In this document: piece by piece, positions 16,223 through 23,722 of the stretch
Numbering within the stretch: the stretch's first letter is position 1
Layout of the letters: the number at the start of each line of letters is the position of its first letter
Assembly (NCBI RefSeq): GCF_026008495.1
Contig: NZ_BQUN01000224.1
Location: forward strand, 14,254-46,677
Origin: Streptomyces sp. A012304
GTDB lineage: Bacteria > Actinomycetota > Actinomycetes > Streptomycetales > Streptomycetaceae
DNA: 32,424 nucleotides
Reading direction: 5' to 3'
The notes under the pieces: generated by a model
Seen by the model: only the letters and a program-made list of their open reading frames with translations
Databases searched by the model: none
Told to the model about the DNA's origin: nothing
Made by a program: the position numbers and the translations under genes

Positions 16223-16636
16223 TCACACCTTGCGGTAGGTGTACGCCTCCGCGGCCGCCGCCGCCACGGCGTCGAGGCCGGCTCCCGTCGCCGCCGTGAC
16301 GACCGCGGCGACGGCGCCCTCCACGAACGGCGCGTCCACCAGGCGGGTGCCGTCCGGCAGTTCGTCCCCCTCGGCGAGCAACGCCTTGACCGTCAGCACG
16401 GCACTGCCGAGGTCGGCAAGGACGGCGACCCCGGCACCCCGGTCCACCGAGGCGGCCGCCGAGGCGATCAGCTCCGCGCTGGTACCGAGCCCACCGCCCT
16501 CGGTGCCGCCCGCCGGGGCGACGGGCACGGCCGGGCCGCCGCCGGCGAGCCCCCGCGCCAGCTCGGCCACCGACTCGGCCACCCGCGCGCTGTGCGACAC
16601 CAGCACGATCCCGACCCGCTTCTCCTCACTCGTCAC
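16223..16636 (-). CDS. dhaM: PTS-dependent dihydroxyacetone kinase, phosphoryl donor subunit DhaM
   Basis: A 137-residue protein with a single EIIA-mannose-like domain. The start GIVLVSHSARVAESVAELA contains the phosphorylated histidine (HS), and GVAVLADLGSAVLTVKALL is the second conserved block. It accepts phosphate from HPr and passes it to ADP bound in DhaL. The longer proteobacterial form also carries HPr and EI-like domains, which are absent here. The GTG at 16636 has GGGGAG seven bases ahead and lies only four bases beyond the dhaL stop, so the two are coupled. It is the last gene of the dhaKLM operon. Confidence 0.9.
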   Translation of the reverse strand: MTSEEKRVGIVLVSHSARVAESVAELARGLAGGGPAVPVAPAGGTEGGGLGTSAELIASAAASVDRGAGVAVLADLGSAVLTVKALLAEGDELPDGTRLVDAPFVEGAVAAVVTAATGAGLDAVAAAAAEAYTYRKV

Positions 16637-16640
16637 CGGT

Positions 16641-17240
16641 TCACTCCCCGCCCGCCGCCACGAGCCCCGCGACGAGCAGCGCCGCCGACGTCGCTCCCGG
16701 GTCCTGGTGCCCGACGCTGCGCTCGCCCAGGTAGCTGGCCCTGCCCTTGCGCGCCTGGAGCGGCGTCGTCGCCACAGCCCCCTTTTCGGCCGCGGCGCGC
16801 GCGGCGGCGAATCCGTCACCGAGGGCGTCGACGGCGGGCACCAGCGCGTCGATCATCGTCTTGTCCCCCGGCGCGGCCCCACCGAGCTGCATCACCGCGT
16901 CCACGCCCGCGCGCAGCGCCTCGGCGAACTGCTCCTCGCTCACCTCCGCCGCGTCCCCGAGGGCCTTGCCGGTACGGCGCAGCAGCGTGCCGTACAGCGG
17001 CCCGGAGGCCCCGCCGACGGTCGAGATGAGCTGCCGTCCGGCGAGCGTCAGCACGGCGCCCGGGGTCGCGGGCGCCTCCTTCTCGAGGGTCGCGGTCACG
17101 GCGTTGAACCCCCGCTGGAGGTTGCTGCCGTGGTCGGCGTCCCCGATGGGCGAGTCGAGGGCCGTGAGCCGCTCCGCCTCGCGGTCGACGGACGCGGCGG
17201 TCACCGCCATCCAACGGCGGAAGAAATCGGCGTCGAGCAC
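16641..17240 (-). CDS. dhaL: Dihydroxyacetone kinase, ADP-binding subunit DhaL
   Basis: A 199-residue all-helical nucleotide-binding subunit. It shows the Mg-ADP-binding aspartates in SPIGDADHGSNLQRGF, the lid region STVGGASGPLYGTLLRR, GDKTMIDAL, and the C-terminal RKGRASYLGERSVGHQDPGA. ADP stays tightly bound and is rephosphorylated by DhaM, then phosphate goes to dihydroxyacetone held by DhaK. All ligand residues are present. It follows dhaK by 46 bases and precedes dhaM by four. GGAGATCC lies directly upstream of the ATG. Confidence 0.95.
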   Translation of the reverse strand: MLDADFFRRWMAVTAASVDREAERLTALDSPIGDADHGSNLQRGFNAVTATLEKEAPATPGAVLTLAGRQLISTVGGASGPLYGTLLRRTGKALGDAAEVSEEQFAEALRAGVDAVMQLGGAAPGDKTMIDALVPAVDALGDGFAAARAAAEKGAVATTPLQARKGRASYLGERSVGHQDPGATSAALLVAGLVAAGGE

Positions 17241-17286
17241 TGGATCTCCTTGCGTGGTCGGTACGTTGATCGCCTGCCCCGCCTGC

Positions 17287-18279
17287 TCACATGCCCCAGC
17301 GCAGCGCCGGAGTCCGCACGGGTGCGTCCCACAGCCGCAGCAGCTCCTCGTCGATCTGGCACAGGGTCACCGAGGCGCCGGCCATGTCGAGCGAGGTCAC
17401 GTAGTTGCCGACGAGCGTGCGGGCGACGGCCACCCCGCGCTCGGTCAGCACCCGCTGCACCTCGGCGTTGAAGCCGTACAGCTCCAGCAGCGGCGTGGCG
17501 CCCATGCCGTTGACCAGGACCAGGACCGGGTTGCGCGGCGGCATGTCCTCCAGGACGGCGTTCACCGCGAAGTCCGCGATCTCGCCGGAGGTCATCATCG
17601 CCCGCCGCTCCCGCCCCGGCTCGCCGTGGATGCCGACGCCCAACTCCAGCTCGCCAGCGGGCAGATCGAAGGTCGGGCTGCCCTTGGCGGGCGTGGTGCA
17701 CGCGCTGAGCGCCACGCCGAAGCTGCGCGCGTTCTCGTTGACCTGCCGGGCGATCGCCTCGACCCGCTCCAGTGGCTGCCCCTCGTCGGCGGCGGCCCCC
17801 GCGATCTTCTCCACGAACAGCGTCGCGCCCGTCCCGCGCCGCCCCGCCGTGTAGAGGCTGTCGCTCACCGCGACGTCGTCGTCGACCAGCACCTTCGAGA
17901 TCTGAATGCCCTCGTCCTCGGCGAGTTCGGCCGCCATGTCGAAGTTCAGCACGTCACCGGTGTAGTTCTTCACGATGAACAGCACCCCGGCCCCGCTGTC
18001 GACGGCCGCCGCCGCACGCACCATCTGATCGGGCACCGGCGAGGTGAAAACCTCCCCCGGGCAGGCCGCCGAGAGCATCCCGGGCCCCACGAACCCCCCG
18101 TGCAACGGCTCGTGCCCCGAGCCGCCCCCGGAAACCAGCGCCACCTTCCCGGCCACCGGGGCGTCCCGCCGTACGATCACCCGGTTCTCGACGTCGACGG
18201 TCAGTTCGGGATGAGCGGCGGCCATGCCACGCAACGCGTCCGCGACGACGGTTTCCGGGACGTTGATGAGCATCCTCAT
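17287..18279 (-). CDS. dhaK: Dihydroxyacetone kinase, substrate-binding subunit DhaK
   Basis: A 330-residue subunit that binds dihydroxyacetone through a covalent hemiaminal to a histidine. That residue is in ELGVGIHGEPGRER (about 215-228). Other family blocks are VSGGGSGHEPLHGGFVG near the N-terminus, VKNYTGDVLNFDMAAE, and LVNGMGATPLLELYG. The ATG at 18279 has GGAGGT five bases upstream; a second ATG two codons later (18273) is the alternative. Product is glycerone phosphate, which enters glycolysis. It is the first gene of dhaKLM. No glycerol dehydrogenase or DhaR regulator is in the window. Confidence 0.95.
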   Translation of the reverse strand: MRMLINVPETVVADALRGMAAAHPELTVDVENRVIVRRDAPVAGKVALVSGGGSGHEPLHGGFVGPGMLSAACPGEVFTSPVPDQMVRAAAAVDSGAGVLFIVKNYTGDVLNFDMAAELAEDEGIQISKVLVDDDVAVSDSLYTAGRRGTGATLFVEKIAGAAADEGQPLERVEAIARQVNENARSFGVALSACTTPAKGSPTFDLPAGELELGVGIHGEPGRERRAMMTSGEIADFAVNAVLEDMPPRNPVLVLVNGMGATPLLELYGFNAEVQRVLTERGVAVARTLVGNYVTSLDMAGASVTLCQIDEELLRLWDAPVRTPALRWGM

Positions 18280-18745
18280 GGGTACCTCCTGGTGAGGCCG
18301 GCGGGTCGGAATGGGTGACATCGGTTGTTCGATCTTGACGGCTCGGGCGCGGGGTGGGTGGGAATGCCGCTGTCGGAAGTATCGACCTTGAGGCAGCGAA
18401 GGTCACGCGGGTGGACGCTCGCGCCTGGGCGTCCCGCTTCCGCGAGAGCCAAGGCGACGGCTGGAGCACGACCGCCCCTGACGGTCGCTCGGCTGGATGC
18501 GACGAGGTCGTGTGATCGCGAGACTGTCTTCTTGATAGATCCGATGTATTGAACGGAACTCCATGCGTGTGCGCCTCTAGGACCCTCTGTTTACCAGCAA
18601 TCACGTGCACGCCTCTGGACACGGTCACTGTCATGCTCATATAAATCCATCCGATGTCTCTCCGGGGTTGTGGAGTACGTGCCCAGGCCGAGGCCCTGCT
18701 CCCGTCACGCCCTGCTGCCCTCCCCCCGACACACGGAGCCACACC
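18280..18745. other. 466-base divergent intergenic region with short direct repeats
   Basis: The space holds promoters for dhaKLM (leftward) and the fucosidase (rightward). The half nearer the fucosidase is less GC-rich than its surroundings. ATCCGATGT occurs at 18539-18547 and again at 18649-18657, exactly 110 bases apart. CGCCTCT occurs at 18572 and 18610. TATAAAT at about 18639 is a possible -10-like element. No open frame here resembles a known protein. Confidence 0.45.
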
Positions 18746-20800
18746 ATGTCCTCAGCTCGCTTCAGCAGACGCACTCTCATGAAAGCCGCCGCCCTCGCGG
18801 GAGGTGTGGCGGCCTTCGGGCTGCCGCAGGGCCTGTGGCCCGCCACCGCCGAGGCGTACACCGTCCCCTCGAAGATGGACTGGTGGTACCAGGCCAGGTT
18901 CGGGATGTTCATCCACTTCGGCTCCTACTCGCAGCTCGGCCAGGGCGAGTGGGCGTTCGACAGCCAGCGGTGGAGCAAGGCGGACTACCAGAACCAGGTC
19001 ACCAAGAACTTCAATCCGACCCAGTTCAACGCCGCCACCATCGCCGAACTGGCCGAGAACGCCGGCATGAAGTACCTCGTGATCACCGCCAAGCACCACG
19101 AGGGCTACGCGACGTGGGACTCCAACGTCGCCGGCTTCACCGACACCACCGGCACCAAGCAGTACAACTTGCGTGACTACAACGGCATCCAGACCGACCC
19201 GCTCATGGACCTCAAGAGGGAGTGCGAGAGCCGCGGGATCAAGTTCTGCCTGTACTACTCGATCCTCGACTGGAACCACCCGTCCCAGACCGACCGCCAC
19301 GAGAGCGGACTCACGACGATGTCGTCGCAGGCCGCCCGCACCGCCTACATCGCCGACATGAAGGCGCAGCTTCAGGAACTGCTCGACCGCTACGACCCGG
19401 CACTGCTGTGGTTCGACGGCGATTGGTTCGCCGAGCCTTCCAGCCCCACCCTGGAGGACTGGTGGCTGACATCGGACGGCGTCGACCTCTACAACTGGCT
19501 GATCGCCCGCAAGCCCGGCCTCATCGTCAACGAGCGGGTCAAGCGGGACCACGGCCTCGGCGACTACGCGGTCGCGGAGTTCGGGATACCCTCCGCGCCG
19601 ATGAGCCGGCCGTGGGAGCGGTGCGCCACCATGAACGGTGCCTGGGGTTACGACGCGTCGAGGGAGAACTCCTACCGATCCGTCAAGGACATCGTCCAGG
19701 AGCTCGTCACGGTGGTCTCCCGGGACGGCAACCTCCTGCTGAACATCGGCCCCAAGGGCGACGGCTCGGTCACCGCCGGATCCCAGACCATCCTCAACGG
19801 CCTGGCCTCATGGATGTCGACGCACAGCGACAGCATCTACGGGACCAGCGGCAGCCCGTTCACCACCGAACCCGCGTGGGGGAGGGTCACCAAGAAGAAC
19901 GGCAGGCTCTTCGCCCACGTCTTCACCTGGCCCACCGACGGCCGGCTCCGGATCCCGAGGATCGACAACACGATCAGCCGCGTCTACCTGCTGAACAACC
20001 CCTCGGTCTCGCTCTCGTACACCGTCACCGACCAGATCGATGTCACCGTGCCGGCCACCGCGCCGAACGCCGACGTCTCCGTGGTGTGCGTCGAGGTCCA
20101 GGGCATGCCCGTGAAGGCCTCACCGACGGTGTTCCAGCACGTCGACTACCAAGGCACCCGCGCCGTTCTGCCCTTGGGCAGCTACACCTCCTCCCAGTTG
20201 ACCGCCGCCGGCCTGGGGCCCGCCATGGCCTCCTCCATCCTGGTGCCCGACGGCTTCCAGGTGACGGGCTACTCCGGCGACAACTTCACCGGCACCGCCT
20301 GGACGTTCACCTCGAACGCCGCCGACCTTCGGCAGACCGGTAACAACGACGTCATCGCCTCGATGAGGGTGACGTTCAACCCGGCCACTTACTTCCGCCT
20401 GGCCAACGTCACGAACGGTCTGGCGCTGGACAGCGGCGGCAACGTCGCCAGCGGCTCGAACCTGAAGCAGTGGGAGCCGATAGAGCACGCGAATCTCCAG
20501 TGGCAGGCGATCGAACTCGGAAACGGCTACTACAGGCTCGTCAACCGCACCAACGGCATGGTCGCCGACGGCTGGGGCGCCACCCGCAACGGCGACCCGG
20601 CCCGGCAGAAGGCGTGGGACGGCAGCAACACCCAGCAGTGGCAGATCACCCACCGCGGCCAGGGCCAGTACTCGATCGCCAACCGCAGCACGGGACTGGT
20701 CCTCGACGGCGGCGGCATGGTCGCGGCAGGGGCTGTGGCCAAGCAGTGGACGTGGCAGCAGCACAACAACCTGCTGTGGACGTTCAGCCCGGTCGGCTGA
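18746..20800 (+). CDS. Secreted GH29 alpha-L-fucosidase with crystallin-like and ricin-type domains
   Basis: A 684-residue exported enzyme. The N-terminus FSRRTLMKAAALAGGVAAFG is a Tat-type signal. The GH29 barrel (about 35-360) begins with WWYQARFGMFIHFGSYS and includes YLVITAKHHEGYATWDS. ALLWFDGDW carries the Asp expected to be the nucleophile, and DGNLLLNIGPKGDG closes the core. A C-terminal beta-sandwich (about 365-455) follows. Residues about 460-550 resemble a beta/gamma-crystallin fold (VFQHVDYQGTRAVLPLGSY, GYSGDNFTGTAWTF). Residues about 552-684 are a ricin-type beta-trefoil with repeated QW endings (NLQWQAIEL, TQQWQITH, NNLLWTFS). It would release fucose from glycans and bind them through the trefoil. 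GGAG precedes the ATG at 18746 by eight bases. Confidence 0.92.
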   Translation: MSSARFSRRTLMKAAALAGGVAAFGLPQGLWPATAEAYTVPSKMDWWYQARFGMFIHFGSYSQLGQGEWAFDSQRWSKADYQNQVTKNFNPTQFNAATIAELAENAGMKYLVITAKHHEGYATWDSNVAGFTDTTGTKQYNLRDYNGIQTDPLMDLKRECESRGIKFCLYYSILDWNHPSQTDRHESGLTTMSSQAARTAYIADMKAQLQELLDRYDPALLWFDGDWFAEPSSPTLEDWWLTSDGVDLYNWLIARKPGLIVNERVKRDHGLGDYAVAEFGIPSAPMSRPWERCATMNGAWGYDASRENSYRSVKDIVQELVTVVSRDGNLLLNIGPKGDGSVTAGSQTILNGLASWMSTHSDSIYGTSGSPFTTEPAWGRVTKKNGRLFAHVFTWPTDGRLRIPRIDNTISRVYLLNNPSVSLSYTVTDQIDVTVPATAPNADVSVVCVEVQGMPVKASPTVFQHVDYQGTRAVLPLGSYTSSQLTAAGLGPAMASSILVPDGFQVTGYSGDNFTGTAWTFTSNAADLRQTGNNDVIASMRVTFNPATYFRLANVTNGLALDSGGNVASGSNLKQWEPIEHANLQWQAIELGNGYYRLVNRTNGMVADGWGATRNGDPARQKAWDGSNTQQWQITHRGQGQYSIANRSTGLVLDGGGMVAAGAVAKQWTWQQHNNLLWTFSPVG

Positions 20801-21010
20801 CGGGCGCCACCCCGGTGGCATGGCTGCTGCTGCCGCTGTCGCTGGGAAAGGGGGTGACCCCGGGGCCGCCGACCGTCGGGCGGACCCGGGGACATGCCGG
20901 GGATCCCATGGACAGCGCTCCGCACCCGACTTGATCGGGCACAGGATGTCGGGTCCGGCCGCACGCCTGCCGCCTAGCGTGGTGATCACGCAGGAGGAAG
21001 GAGACCGGGA

Positions 21011-21877
21011 GTGCTGGAGCAGCTCAACCAGGCCATGGATCACATCGAGGACCACCTCGACCAGTCGATCGACGTGGTCGGACTGGCGCGGATCGCGGCC
21101 ACCTCGGAGTACCACCTGCGCCGGATGTTCTCCGCGCTCGCGGGCATGCCGTTGTCGGAGTACATCCGGCGCCGGCGGCTCACCGTCGCGGGCGCCGAGG
21201 TGCTCGCCGGGCGTGACTCGCTGCTGGACATCGCGGTGCGCTACGGCTACGGCTCGGGCGAGGCGTTCGCGCGGGCGTTCCGTGCCGTGCACGGCGTCGG
21301 GCCGGGCGATGCCCGCCGCACCGGCGCCGCGCTCGTCTCACAACCCCGGTTGACCTTCCGCCTCACCATCGAAGGGAGCAGCAGCATGCGATATCGCGTA
21401 GTGGACCGGCCGGCCTTCACCGTCGCGGGCCTGAAGGCCCGGGTGCCCCTGGTGCACACGGGGCCGAACCAGGCGATCATCGAATTCGTCCGCGGGATCG
21501 ACCCGGGGATCCTGGAGCGCTTGGAGAAGCTGTCGGACCAGGAGCCGCAGGGCATCGTCGCGGTCTGCGACGACCTGGACCCGAGCCGCGCCGAGGGCAC
21601 CGAACTCGACTACTACCAGGGAGTGATCACGTCCGCGGCGGCCCCGGAGGGCATGTCCGCGCTGGCCGTCCCGGCGGGCACCTGGGCGGTCTTCACCACC
21701 TCGGGGCCGGCGCCGCAGGCCATCCAGTCCCTGTGGCGGGACGTGTTCACACAGTGGTTCCCGTCCAACCCGTACCGCAGCCGCCCCGGCCCGGAGATCC
21801 TGCGCACCAGCCTGTCGCCGGACAGGACCGAGGCGGACGCCGAACTGTGGCTGCCGGTGGAGCGGGAGCAGAGCTGA
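21011..21877 (+). CDS. AraC-family regulator with GyrI-like effector domain
   Basis: A 288-residue regulator starting at a GTG with AAGGAG nine bases upstream. Residues 1-105 form the two AraC helix-turn-helix units: LARIAATSEYHLRRMFSALAG and LLDIAVRYGYGSGEAFARAFRA. Residues about 125-285 form a GyrI-like (SOUL/BmrR-type) small-molecule-binding domain (YRVVDRPAFTVAGLKARV...WLPVE). The order, DNA-binding domain first, is that of Rob/SoxS-like multidrug-responsive activators. It has its own promoter region and a strong terminator, so it is monocistronic. Targets and ligand are unknown; the fucosidase upstream is not an obvious partner. Confidence 0.92.
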   Translation: MLEQLNQAMDHIEDHLDQSIDVVGLARIAATSEYHLRRMFSALAGMPLSEYIRRRRLTVAGAEVLAGRDSLLDIAVRYGYGSGEAFARAFRAVHGVGPGDARRTGAALVSQPRLTFRLTIEGSSSMRYRVVDRPAFTVAGLKARVPLVHTGPNQAIIEFVRGIDPGILERLEKLSDQEPQGIVAVCDDLDPSRAEGTELDYYQGVITSAAAPEGMSALAVPAGTWAVFTTSGPAPQAIQSLWRDVFTQWFPSNPYRSRPGPEILRTSLSPDRTEADAELWLPVEREQS

Positions 21878-21925
21878 ACAAGGCGCCGAACGCATCCCGC
21901 CGTCCGTGCACCTGACATGTAAACC

Positions 21926-21954
21926 GCGGGCCGGCACCGAGTGTGCCGGCCCGC
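21926..21954. terminator. Strong hairpin after the AraC-type gene
   Basis: GCGGGCCGGCAC and GTGCCGGCCCGC form a perfect 12-base stem with a five-base loop (CGAGT), followed by TTCCGTTTT. This is a good intrinsic terminator 48 bases after the stop codon. It marks the left edge of the biosynthetic remnant. Confidence 0.85.
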
Positions 21955-22057
21955 ACTTCCGTTTTCCCGGCCCGCGCTCAGAGACGGAACCACTGCGCGA
22001 TCTTGACAAGCGCTGCCTATGAGACATCACGCGCGAGATCAGCCAAATCATTTCGGA

Positions 22058-22083
22058 GTGAAGCGAACATCATATTCGTTCAC
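22058..22083. promoter_or_regulatory. Inverted repeat in an A/T-rich leader
   Basis: GTGAAGCGAA (22058-22067) pairs with TTCGTTCAC (22075-22083) except for one bulged G, around a spacer of seven bases. It lies in the only distinctly A/T-rich stretch between the terminator and the thioesterase gene. It is probably an operator. TACGAT just beyond it could serve as a -10 hexamer. Confidence 0.4.
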
Positions 22084-22203
22084 TACGATAGTCAAGTCCT
22101 GCAACGTTGATTGTTCTACGTCCTTCTCTCCCTGAACGGCACGACGTCCCCGGACACCGACCGCGTCCCACCGCCCGTCACCGGCCCCGGCCCGTCCCAC
22201 GCG

Positions 22204-22302
22204 GTACTCGCCCGCCCGCACACCCACGGCATCGCCGTGGAGCGGAACCGGATGGGCGGCCCCGCCGGCCTGGTCGACCTGCCCGCGTACGCCTTCCAAG
22301 CC
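22204..22302 (+). pseudogene. Possible remnant of a polyketide synthase acyltransferase-linker region
   Basis: Read in the frame of 22111, the segment gives LARPHTHGIAVER followed by GLVDLPAYAFQ. In modular polyketide synthases the post-acyltransferase linker typically reads A-x-x-HVHG-V-VDW then VDLPTYAFQ-x-x-RYW, in the same order and spacing. Nothing like an acyltransferase precedes it and the frame soon becomes Arg/Pro-rich, so at most about 35 codons survive. Position directly upstream of a type II thioesterase supports the reading. The match is short and could be chance. Confidence 0.42.
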
Positions 22303-22429
22303 ACTGGCCGCGCACCCCCTGGGAACACCCACGTCCACAGCCGGGGCCGCCCGCCCCGCAGGCCACCACCCCACGACAGGACTGACGACACGACACGGGC
22401 CCTCTCACGACAAGGAGAAACCGTCGCTC

Positions 22430-23209
22430 ATGCCGCCACCACACACACGCCCGGACCAGTGGATACGGGCCTTCGGACCCGCCCCCGACCCTCCCGCCGC
22501 CATCCGGCTCCTCTGCTTCCCCCACGCCGGAGGATCGGCGTCGTTCTACCACCCGCTGCGCCTCGCGGTCGGGGACGCCGCCGAGGTCCTCGGCGTGCAG
22601 TACCCCGGCCGGCAGGAGCGCCGCGCCGAGCCCGCGCCGACCGCCATCGACGCCCTGGTCGACGGGGTCCGCACCGAGCTGAAGGAGTGGACGGACCGTC
22701 CCCTGGTCTTCTTCGGACACAGCATGGGCGCGATCGTCGCCTACGAAGTGGCCCGGAGGCTGGAGCAGGAGTCCGACACCGCCCCGCTCGGCCTGATCGC
22801 CTCCGGACGCCGCGCACCCGGCGTCCTCGTCGAGGAGAACGTGCACCGCCGCGACGACGCGGGCCTGCTCGCGGAGGTGAGCGCGCTCAGCGGCACGGCG
22901 AGCAGCCTGCTCGGCGACGCCGAGATCCGGGACATGATCCTTCCGGCGCTGCGCGCCGACTACACGGCGATCGAGACCTACCGGCACCGTCCGGGCGCCG
23001 AACTGGCCTGCCCGGTCACGGTCATCGTCGGTGACGCGGACCCCCGCGTCGACCTGGACCAGGCCCGCGCCTGGGCCCGGCACACCACCGCCGCCTTCGA
23101 CCTGAAGGTCTTCCCCGGCGGCCACTTCTACCTCGGCGACCAGTGGCGGGCGGTCGGCGAAGCGGTGCGCGCCTGTCTGACGGCGTTCGGCCGGGCGGCC
23201 GGGCGCTGA
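22430..23209 (+). CDS. Type II thioesterase (editing thioesterase of polyketide/peptide synthases)
   Basis: A 259-residue alpha/beta-hydrolase of the RifR/GrsT type. It shows LLCFPHAGGSASFYHPL, VQYPGRQERRAEP, the nucleophile motif FFGHSMGAIVAYE (Ser in GHSMG), the acid in VIVGDADPRVD and the catalytic His in FPGGHFYL. Such enzymes free stalled or mis-primed acyl groups from carrier proteins. AAGGAG sits about 12 bases ahead of the ATG at 22430. No synthase is in the window, so its client is either a lost neighbour or a cluster elsewhere. It starts a three-gene group with the DUF5988-like protein and the FkbM methyltransferase. Confidence 0.93.
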   Translation: MPPPHTRPDQWIRAFGPAPDPPAAIRLLCFPHAGGSASFYHPLRLAVGDAAEVLGVQYPGRQERRAEPAPTAIDALVDGVRTELKEWTDRPLVFFGHSMGAIVAYEVARRLEQESDTAPLGLIASGRRAPGVLVEENVHRRDDAGLLAEVSALSGTASSLLGDAEIRDMILPALRADYTAIETYRHRPGAELACPVTVIVGDADPRVDLDQARAWARHTTAAFDLKVFPGGHFYLGDQWRAVGEAVRACLTAFGRAAGR

Positions 23210-23283
23210 CCCGCGCGGCCGGCCGACGCCGACCGCGTACCCCGCCATCCCCCCACCACCTCTATGACGGAGTGTGATGCCGT

Positions 23284-23523
23284 ATGAGTACCGCCCAGTC
23301 CGACGTCATGCCCACGGTCGCGCCCAACGTCTTCCTGCGGGGCGGGCCCGCCTGGCTGCCCGAGGAGGAACGCACCCGGCACGCGGCCGATGTGCAGGAC
23401 AACCTGAAGCTGCTGATAGGCAACGCCTACGAGCACTTCGAACCCACCGCGGAGACCGAGGAACGCGACGGAGTGCGGCTCCGCGTCTTCGAGTGGACGC
23501 GCCGCACCTACCTCGCGGAGTGA
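23284..23523 (+). CDS. Small DUF5988-like protein
   Basis: A 79-residue acidic protein with the sequence NVFLRGGPAWLPEEER near the start, then GNAYEHFEPTAET and a C-terminal RVFEWTRRTYLAE. This pattern (LRGGP, GN-YEHFEPT, VF-WT-RT-AE) is what I associate with DUF5988, small actinobacterial proteins that recur in biosynthetic gene clusters and have no established function. The ATG at 23284 has GGAG about 13 bases upstream. An ATG five bases earlier is out of frame. It lies 74 bases after the thioesterase stop and is followed by a terminator. Confidence 0.75.
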   Translation: MSTAQSDVMPTVAPNVFLRGGPAWLPEEERTRHAADVQDNLKLLIGNAYEHFEPTAETEERDGVRLRVFEWTRRTYLAE

Positions 23524-23543
23524 CCGGCTGACCGGTGGGCAGC

Positions 23544-23579
23544 GGTGAGGGCCGTACCCGTCCGGGCACGGCCCTCACC
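23544..23579. terminator. Hairpin after the DUF5988-like gene
   Basis: GGTGAGGGCCGT and ACGGCCCTCACC form a perfect 12-base stem, and three more pairs can form inside the 12-base loop. It begins 20 bases after the stop codon. It would separate the thioesterase/DUF5988 transcript from the methyltransferase gene. Confidence 0.75.
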
Positions 23580-23649
23580 CGCACCGGCCGGACGCGCCTG
23601 GGCCCTTCCCCACGCTCACGAGGGCCCGTCCGGCCTCGCCGGCGGCGTG

Positions 23650-23682
23650 TCAGCGGCCGGTCAGCGGCCGGTCAGCGGTCCG
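23650..23682. repeat. Three tandem 11-bp repeats upstream of the FkbM gene
   Basis: TCAGCGGCCGG is repeated twice exactly (23650-23660, 23661-23671) and once with two changes (TCAGCGGTCCG, 23672-23682), followed by another TCAG. The array ends 40 bases before the methyltransferase start. The 11-base period, one helical turn, suggests regulator binding, although replication slippage alone could explain it. Confidence 0.6.
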
Positions 23683-23722
23683 TCAGAAGCCGCTCCGAGA
23701 CTGGTCTCAGGGAGGCACTCTC

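Larger units (their letters stand above)
21955..22429. other. 475-base region ahead of the thioesterase
   Basis: The first 150 bases are clearly richer in A and T than the rest of the window and contain an inverted repeat (22058-22083), so a promoter is likely there. The second half is GC-rich and includes a short stretch reading like a polyketide synthase linker, listed separately. No intact gene is present. Confidence 0.5.

Noticed and set aside
18325..18742. Small open frames between dhaK and the fucosidase gene
   Set aside because: They lack ribosome binding sites and recognisable sequence, and the minus-strand frame merges into the dhaK shadow.
22003..22008. TTGACA as a -35 promoter element
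   Set aside because: No acceptable -10 hexamer lies 16-19 bases downstream; it may be chance in the A/T-richer stretch.
23650..23682. CRISPR-like array
   Set aside because: The repeats are only 11 bases with no spacers between them and there are no cas genes.
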